Assembly (NCBI GenBank): GCA_038049695.1
Contig: CP142453.1
Span: 265,501-329,500 of the forward strand
DNA from: Cinnamomum chago
Taxonomy: Eukaryota > Streptophyta > Magnoliopsida > Laurales > Lauraceae
Length of the DNA stretch: 64,000 nucleotides
Direction: 5' to 3'
The translations under genes were made by a program, and so were the position numbers. This document shows, piece by piece, positions 60,601 to 64,000 of this stretch. The notes below the pieces were generated by a model. The model was not told where the DNA came from. It searched no databases and was given only the letters and a program-made list of their open reading frames with translations. The stretch's first letter is position 1; each line of letters begins with the position of its first letter.

Positions 60601-63262
60601 TACTTCGTCCATATCTTGGCCCAATTTGAACAATTGTTCATCACGTTTCTTGTCCATGAGCCAATGACTGAGATTGTCACCTCTTCTCGGCATGGCTGGA
60701 AATTTTTTTTTTTTTTCAAGTGGGCTGGGTCGGGTCTGAACTTAAGTCGGGCCCATACAGCAGGTCAGGCCCAGTTCAGTCTTTCCAAATCCACGTGTGA
60801 ATAGAGATAAAAAAAAATCTCTTCCCTCCTTGGGTTCTGTGCGCAGAGAAAGTAAAAGGAGAAGAAGGGTTTCTGTGTACCTTCGACTCAGATTAGAATT
60901 GGAGGAGCGATGGAGATGACGAACCGGGGAAGAACGGAGAGCAATGGTGATGCGGTCTTTTCTGTGTGTTGCAATGAAGATGGAGTGGTCGCAGCGGATG
61001 TGAAGATTAATGGCGTTGTAGAATTGCGTCTCTGTGTGCTGTGATGAAGATGGAATGGTCGCAACGGATGTGAAGATTAATGGCGTTGCGGAATTGCGTC
61101 TTTGCGTGCTGCGATGAAGATGGAATGCTCGTCGTCGGTACAAGGTGTGCTGCTTGGCCTTAAATCTCCTTCTCTTCTGCACCTCTCCGTCTGTCAGTCT
61201 GTTTTTTGTTTTTTTTTTTTTGGTTTGGGGATGAGGGTTGGGACAAAGTTCTGATGGACGGTGGGTTGTGTTTGGGAGTTGGGCCTAAGGGTTTCGATAG
61301 TTGGTTAGGGCTGCAGAGGTGTTTTTGAAATAGAGGGTTTAGGGATGTGGGTTTTCGGTAGTGCTGGGGTGGTGGAAGGGGTCGGGCTGGGGTTGGTTTA
61401 GGGAATTAGGTCTCAGGATTTTGGGGATTTGGTTTTCGGTAGGGGTGGATGGTGAGGATTTGGGATGGTGGATGTCGCTGGGGAAGAGATGAGGGATGAT
61501 GAGGAATCGGGGAAGACCGTCGTTTCTCCGGGCGACCGGATCTGGGCCCTAATACCAATTGACACAGCGTTAGGGTAGTATAGATCAATCTCCCGAAGGA
61601 TTGATCAAATCCAAAGATGGATTCCAACCACTAGGGCACAAACGAAATCAACCAAAACTCACGTGAGCAACATGGAAATCTATTATTGATTGTAATGCAT
61701 CATAAAAAAACAATAGATCTATGTTTATATAGAACATTCTGTTTCTAAAACTAATCATAATATTGGAATTAGTAACATACCTATTCCTAATCAAGTTAGA
61801 ATTTTAGAAAGCAATTCCTATTAAGCAACTAATTGATATTACTAATTTAGATGGATAGGGATCCCTGATTGAATCAGGAATCATGTGGACCCCATTAGAT
61901 GATCCATCAAGGGGTCCTGCGGGCCCTAGTCTTCTTTCGGGCTGCATCAAGCCCCCTCCTAGCACAACTCTACAGGATGGCGAAGAGGCGGACTGACACA
62001 GTCCAGTCCCGATATCAAATTCTGAAGGAATATTGTGAGAAGCAGCCTGGAATCACTATTTGGTTTTTGTATTTTTTTGGGTGTGTGTCGTGGGGGGGGG
62101 GGGGGGGGGGGGGTGGATGTAATTAGGTCTCTATTTGAGTCCCAAAATGTCTCTCTCTCTGTGTCTTCCCATTAGTACAAGAGATGTGGCCAAATACAGC
62201 CTTAATTCCCTCATGCAACTTCTACAGAAATTGGGGTTCTCTCCCTCTTCTGACAGGTTTGTTGTGTTTATTATAAAGTTTTGCTTCAAAATGTTTACAT
62301 GCCCCTAAGAGAAAGCTCCTGTGGGTGTGTTTCCTTTTTTGCTTCTATTTGGGCTATTTGGAAGGAAAGAAACAATAGATGTTTTGAAGGGAAATCCTCA
62401 TCTGCTGCAATTATCTCCAAATCTAGATTTCTCGCTGCTTCATGGGTGTTTGTTCGTCCAAATTTTTGGGGAGTGCCTATTGATATCATTCTGATTAATT
62501 GGAGGGAGGTGATCTCTTAGTTTTTGAGGGTGGTGCCTTTTGACTTCTTTTTGTATAGTGCCGAGGCTTACTTCGGTGTGGGCTCTTTTTTCTCTCTCTT
62601 TTGGATGGTGGCCTCTTTTTTTGTTTTCTTTCTTAGCTTTCCAGTATATTCCTTTTGTATTGTTAAGTCTTTGATTAATACATATTTCCATTCCAAAAAA
62701 AAAATTGTTTACATATTGGATGTACTGCACATGTTTAGCTGGAGCAGGTTCCTGTTTTCGTTTTCTTATTTCTTTCAAATTTAAAAATTCACGGGGTAAG
62801 AGATATATTCATTGCCATAATTAAACTGCAGGTAAAATACTTCCATCCACATGATTAATAAAGTTTAATGCAAGCTGCTACTAATAAGATTTGAGTTTAT
62901 TGTTGTATTGTTCTTGTACAGGCCATGGAACTTGAATTGAAGAAGTTGGAGGATACAGTTAAATCCATCCATGATGAGATGTTCTACCTTCGTGAAAGGT
63001 ATATCACTCATAAACGTGCTTTATATCCACAAGTTTTCCCGCTATTGGTTTTCTTTGGGGCATTGGTTTGTGCATTCTAATTTAACTCATTTATTGTTTG
63101 CCTTTTGAGAGTAACAGGGAAGAAGAAATGCAGGAGCTGAATAGAACAACCAATTCTAGAATGGCCTGGTTGAGTTTCCTTTCACTATTCATCTGTTTAT
63201 CTGTGGCAGGCTTGCAGCTTTGGCATTTGAAGACCTTCTTTGAAAGGAAGAAGCTTCTCTAG
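36604..63262 (+). CDS. p24-delta family (emp24/GOLD) ER-Golgi cargo receptor, complete
   Basis: p24 proteins cycle between ER and Golgi in COPI/COPII vesicles and help sort cargo such as GPI-anchored proteins. Four exons give 219 residues: 36604-36831, 37029-37238, 62922-62998, 63118-63262, with GT-AG introns and matching phases. Visible parts: signal peptide (~1-28), GOLD domain (~29-140) with cysteines in GHTKC and MSCFW, coiled coil (~148-182, [19 protein letters not shown]), transmembrane helix (~187-209) and a short tail [10 protein letters not shown]. The tail carries the FF signal for COPII and the KKxx dilysine signal for COPI, as in delta-subfamily members. No internal stop occurs. 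The second intron is 25,683 bp and packed with transposons. Joining exon 2 to exon 3 rests on family collinearity (GQID then AMELELKK) and phase. Confidence 0.92.
37386..37930 (+). repeat. 5' LTR of the gag-only gypsy element
   Basis: 545 bp with TG...CA ends. It contains GAGTATAAAAGGAG, a plausible TATA box at about 37692, and a duplicated CAAACCAAATGACCCAAGTC unit that is absent from the 3' LTR. Confidence 0.92.
37978..39027 (+). pseudogene. Gypsy gag ORF, ended by nonsense codons
   Basis: The ORF opens [12 protein letters not shown]. It has a Gln-rich helix, a long Gly/Ala/Arg-rich GGCGCC-repeat-encoded region (residues ~80-170), then the Retrotrans_gag core: [39 protein letters not shown] and [11 protein letters not shown]. 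It stops at TAG (39025-39027). In the same frame the family pattern continues ([51 protein letters not shown]) past a second stop, TGA near 39064. Both stops look like C-to-T changes (CAG to TAG, CGA to TGA). No protease follows. The similarity is to Tat-lineage gag. Confidence 0.88.
39309..39600. repeat. ~78-bp tandem repeat, four copies
   Basis: Units begin GCTTG(A/G)CCTACCTCTGCACT at about 39309, 39389, 39468 (slightly shortened) and 39540. Each continues GTTCTCAAACAGGCAG, TATCTCCAGCTTAGCGGC and TCTCGCGGGTCG, with an A run before the next unit. It lies in the non-coding part of the gag-only gypsy element, just past gag. Confidence 0.88.
39601..41170. other. GGCGCC-rich filler region of the gag-only element
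   Basis: Three GC-rich segments (about 39902-40160, 40503-40700 and 40730-41005) follow A runs at about 39880-39900, 40490-40500 and 40703-40725. All are crowded with GGGCGCCC/CAGCGCCC motifs. The same motif fills the gag region at 38200-38470. Long open frames exist on both strands here, but they give only Ala/Pro/Arg-rich chance translations. The segments look like repeated copies of one GC-rich unit. Confidence 0.6.
41186..41707 (+). repeat. 3' LTR of the gag-only gypsy element
   Basis: 522 bp, collinear with the 5' LTR except for the missing short duplication and a 2-bp CT-repeat difference. It is followed by the ATTAT target duplication. Confidence 0.92.
41936..42265. mobile_element. 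MITE, hAT-like termini
   Basis: The left end GGGCCTATTTGGATAAATGA and the right end in reverse complement GAGCCTGTTTGGATAGGC are inverted partners. Both are followed by A/G-rich GAGT(A/G)GAGTGAA sequence. The interior carries repeated GAAGTGAAATAGAGTA-like blocks and no ORF. No clean target duplication was found. Confidence 0.6.
42883..43397 (-). mobile_element. Solo-LTR-like sequence, same family as 45831-46246
   Basis: Read on the minus strand it starts TGACACAAGCTAG. It shares ACAGGCCCAATGG with the copy at 45831-46246, and it ends GCAGATCCAGGGCTGCATTA against GCGGATCCGGGGCTGCACCA there. It contains a TATA-like CCTATATATTTG and an AATAAA. Flanks are TTACC and TTTCC, one mismatch apart, and the terminal CA is TA here. 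No internal domains adjoin it. Confidence 0.55.
44861..44954. repeat. 31-32-bp tandem repeat, three copies
   Basis: AAGAT(C/T)AA...CTTGC(C/A)AA units start at 44861, 44892 and 44924. A further related TTCTTGCAAAGCCTC occurs at about 45405. Non-coding, in the p24 intron. Confidence 0.75.
45831..46246 (+). mobile_element. Solo LTR with target duplication
   Basis: 416 bp, beginning TGATGCAGTACAG and ending GGGGCTGCACCA. It is flanked by the 5-bp duplication CTTAT (45826-45830, 46247-46251). It contains CTCTATATAGTTGAGCC, a TATA-like box near 46060, and lacks any internal region. It lies inside the antisense LINE, consistent with insertion into it. The superfamily cannot be told from an LTR alone. 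Confidence 0.82.
49855..50696. mobile_element. Non-autonomous element with inverted ends (MULE or hAT)
   Basis: The left end CATAGTTGTCAATTTCG and the right end in reverse complement CATAGTTGTCATTTCCC are followed on both sides by TTTTG...CGGCC/GGCCG-rich sequence. The 842-bp unit has no transposase. Flanking 8-mers TTATGAAC and ATATCAAC match at six of eight bases, a weak target duplication. The interior includes an AGGAAGAAGAAGATGG stretch that could be captured leader sequence. Confidence 0.55.
51820..52243 (+). mobile_element. LINE 3' end with poly(A) tail
   Basis: A degraded frame reads [19 protein letters not shown] and then [12 protein letters not shown], the end of the RNase H-like domain found at the C-terminus of plant L1 ORF2. 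About 160 bp of 3' UTR follows, ending in an A run at 52240-52254. The upstream parts of ORF2 are not recognisable. Confidence 0.65.
52617..54895 (-). mobile_element. 2.28-kb solo LTR, gypsy type
   Basis: The ends are TGTCACGACCC and GGGATAGTACA, flanked by the perfect 5-bp duplication TTGCT (52612-52616, 54896-54900). Read on the minus strand it ends CCCCGGAATTTGGGTCGTGACA-like, an ending I know from large gypsy (Del/Tekay-type) LTRs in plants. No gag or pol sequence lies between the duplications, so it is a solo LTR left by LTR-LTR recombination. Minus-strand reading frames such as 54308-53967 are chance. Confidence 0.85.
54934..55336 (-). repeat. 3' LTR of the chromovirus
   Basis: 403 bp with TG...CA ends, collinear with 61560-61949. 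It has a TATA-like TTATATAGAACATT read from either strand in mid-LTR, and a 7-bp TTCAAGG insertion near its right end relative to the partner. Confidence 0.92.
55391..58680 (-). pseudogene. Chromovirus pol remnant (PR, RT, RNase H, INT, chromodomain)
   Basis: Protease at ~58660, with an active-site-like [10 protein letters not shown] just after a 1-bp frameshift. Reverse transcriptase at ~58100-57490: [29 protein letters not shown], and the catalytic box [11 protein letters not shown]. RNase H at 57300-56870: [25 protein letters not shown]. Integrase at 56700-55800: H2C2 remnant, [32 protein letters not shown] chromodomain follows near 55480 ([20 protein letters not shown]), then a short tail ([12 protein letters not shown]). 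At least five frame changes and stops break it, including ones near 57850, 57490, 56540 and 55460, so no complete enzyme can be made. Confidence 0.9.
58724..60693 (-). pseudogene. Chromovirus gag remnant, split by a MITE
   Basis: The start [12 protein letters not shown] is at 60693. After a frame change near 60290 and a stop near 60270, the Retrotrans_gag core reads [48 protein letters not shown] ~24-bp tandem duplication (CGCAATCTATCT-GATATCGAGG) sits at about 59945-59990. It continues as [19 protein letters not shown], then the hAT MITE, then an acidic segment ([26 protein letters not shown]). I could not find an intact CCHC knuckle. Confidence 0.82.
58989..59614. mobile_element. hAT-type MITE inside chromovirus gag
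   Basis: The 626-bp element starts CAGAGGCGGATGCAG and ends, in reverse complement, CAGTGGCGGATCTAGG. It is flanked by a perfect 8-bp duplication CTTTTATC (58981-58988, 59615-59622), the hAT target length. The interior is GGGGCCC-rich near both ends and carries no transposase. Confidence 0.9.
61560..61949 (-). repeat. 5' LTR of the chromovirus
   Basis: 390 bp with TG...CA ends; the partner of 54934-55336. On the minus strand it is followed immediately by the PBS-like sequence at about 61559-61545. Confidence 0.92.
62092..62113. repeat. 22-base G run
   Basis: An uninterrupted run of 22 guanines in the p24 intron, next to a GTGTGTGTCG stretch. The length of such runs is often unreliable in assemblies. 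Confidence 0.85.
62281..62703 (+). mobile_element. LINE 3' end (L1 ORF2 C-terminus plus poly(A))
   Basis: An open frame to 62520 reads [20 protein letters not shown], then [13 protein letters not shown] and [13 protein letters not shown]. This is the typical end of plant L1 ORF2 downstream of reverse transcriptase. About 180 bp of T-rich 3' UTR follows, and TTGATTAATA precedes a short A run at 62695-62703. It is 5'-truncated, as most LINE insertions are. It is in the sense orientation, about 220 bp before exon 3 of p24. Confidence 0.75.
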
Positions 63263-64000
63263 CTGTTTTTTTTTTACTTCCTTTTTTGTGGGAGGTCAAA
63301 TTCTCTACTGCGTTTTTGATAGACTATCTATACTGCCATTTGTCAGATAAGAGTTTTTCAGTTACAATAATTTATACTTTAGTTCCAAATATTTGGAGAA
63401 ATTGCCCCAATCAGGTCAGAGAAAGACTGACTACCTTCAAGCTGCTGGCTTGAACCTCTTTGTTTGTTTAGCATTTATATCATCAGGTTCAATTGTAGGC
63501 AGCAGGATAAATTTGGAATTGAGGGAAGATTTTCTCCTTCTCAACCCCGGTTCCATTCTTGGGGTTGCTAATACCAATCATCATTGGCTTATTATTACAA
63601 TCTTTTGGCCCTAGCTTTAAAGCTGAAGTGCAGTAGGCCTTTATTTTCCCCGAGTTCTCCATCCAGATAATCTTGTATATCTGCTACTGGCTTAGGCTTT
63701 TTATGGGCATGTTTCTGATGAAGGCAATAGGACTTCTTAAAAGAGAATTTTACCCAGCAGAACATGTCCACTGTGCGTCAGTAGTGAGACATCATGGGCT
63801 TCAGAGTGTAATTAATATGAACTCTTTTTAACTATGTGCAAGGGCTGCATGTTTTCTTCCGCTCAACTTCATGGCTATATATAGTAATACAATCCAATAT
63901 GTATGAACTTTTAACGAGGGCATACTATTCTTTTTTCTTTTCTTTTTTTTTTTTTAATGGAAACGGGGCATACTTGATGTTGAGGTTATCATTATTCTCA
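63263..64000 (+). other. p24 3' UTR and downstream flank
   Basis: The first few hundred bases after the TAG stop at 63260-63262 are probably 3' UTR, T-rich at the start. The 73-codon frame at 63393-63614 has no recognised domain and is treated as chance. No further gene is seen before the window ends. Confidence 0.5.

Larger units (their letters stand above)
54934..61949 (-). mobile_element. Ty3-gypsy chromovirus, full length, antisense to p24
   Basis: LTRs at 54934-55336 (3') and 61560-61949 (5') are flanked by the duplication AGCCC (54929-54933, 61950-61954). On the minus strand a PBS-like TTGGTATTAGGGCCC follows the 5' LTR directly, and a purine-rich ATTCGGGGAGAGT precedes the 3' LTR. Domain order is gag, protease, reverse transcriptase, RNase H, integrase, chromodomain. 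The LTRs differ at about 24 positions plus three small indels (~94% identity), clearly older than the other two dated insertions. A hAT MITE interrupts gag. Confidence 0.93.
37239..62921 (+). other. 25.7-kb intron 2 of the p24 gene
   Basis: Donor GTTAGT follows GGCCAGATCGAC at 37238; acceptor TTCTTGTACAG ends at 62921. Phase is 0 on both sides. No other host exon is recognised inside. The intron contains LTR retrotransposons in both orientations, solo LTRs, LINE remnants and MITEs, annotated separately. Unassigned stretches (42269-42882, 43398-44401, 49221-49854, 50697-51820, 52244-52616, 61955-62280) show only AT-rich or low-complexity DNA. A CT microsatellite sits just inside the donor (37245-37270). 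Confidence 0.88.

Noticed and set aside
1-64000. CRISPR array, bacterial operon or organelle insert
   Set aside because: The tandem repeats seen do not have CRISPR spacing. All recognised genes are spliced plant nuclear genes, and no run of plastid or mitochondrial genes was noticed.

Overview
This window is nuclear DNA from a flowering plant. All three host genes are spliced with GT-AG introns and belong to plant families. Most of the remaining DNA is plant-type LTR retrotransposons, LINEs, a tRNA-derived SINE and MITEs. The species cannot be read from the sequence. The very long, transposon-filled intron suggests a large, repeat-rich genome such as a woody magnoliid or similar tree (inference only).

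Layout, left to right. 0-3.4 kb: intronic or intergenic DNA with a ~198-bp tandem repeat and a non-autonomous Mutator-like element (MULE). 3.4-8.7 kb (+): the last seven exons of cystathionine gamma-synthase; its 5' half is not visible. 10.0-18.4 kb: a nest of transposons, in which a ~2.1-kb LTR-like sequence is split by a 6.3-kb Ty1-copia element whose leader carries a PIF/Harbinger-type MITE. 18.9-23 kb: a SINE, local duplications and a LINE fragment. 24.0-31.2 kb (-): a complete eight-exon GDP-fucose O-fucosyltransferase-family gene. 32.3-33.7 kb: a MULE with long inverted termini, a 9-bp target duplication and an acidic ORF, so a Pack-MULE candidate. 35.4 kb: a hairpin MITE. 36.6-63.3 kb (+): a complete four-exon p24-delta (emp24/GOLD) gene whose second intron is 25.7 kb.

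The p24 intron holds, in order: a gag-only Ty3-gypsy element with LTRs, PBS, PPT and TSD (37.4-41.7 kb); a MITE; an LTR-like copy; an antisense LINE (49.2 to 44.4 kb) broken by a solo LTR; another inverted-terminus element; a LINE 3' end; a 2.3-kb solo LTR; a complete but decayed antisense Ty3-gypsy chromovirus (54.9-61.9 kb) with its own hAT MITE; and a final LINE tail.

The three host genes do not form a pathway. They act in methionine biosynthesis (plastid), Golgi glycosylation and ER-Golgi cargo transport. The O-fucosyltransferase and p24 genes are divergently transcribed, with about 5.4 kb between their start codons. All retrotransposon coding regions seen are disrupted. I found no CRISPR array, rRNA, functional tRNA or clearly new enzymatic system. 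The most unusual material is the nested transposon structure, the Pack-MULE candidate and the giant intron.
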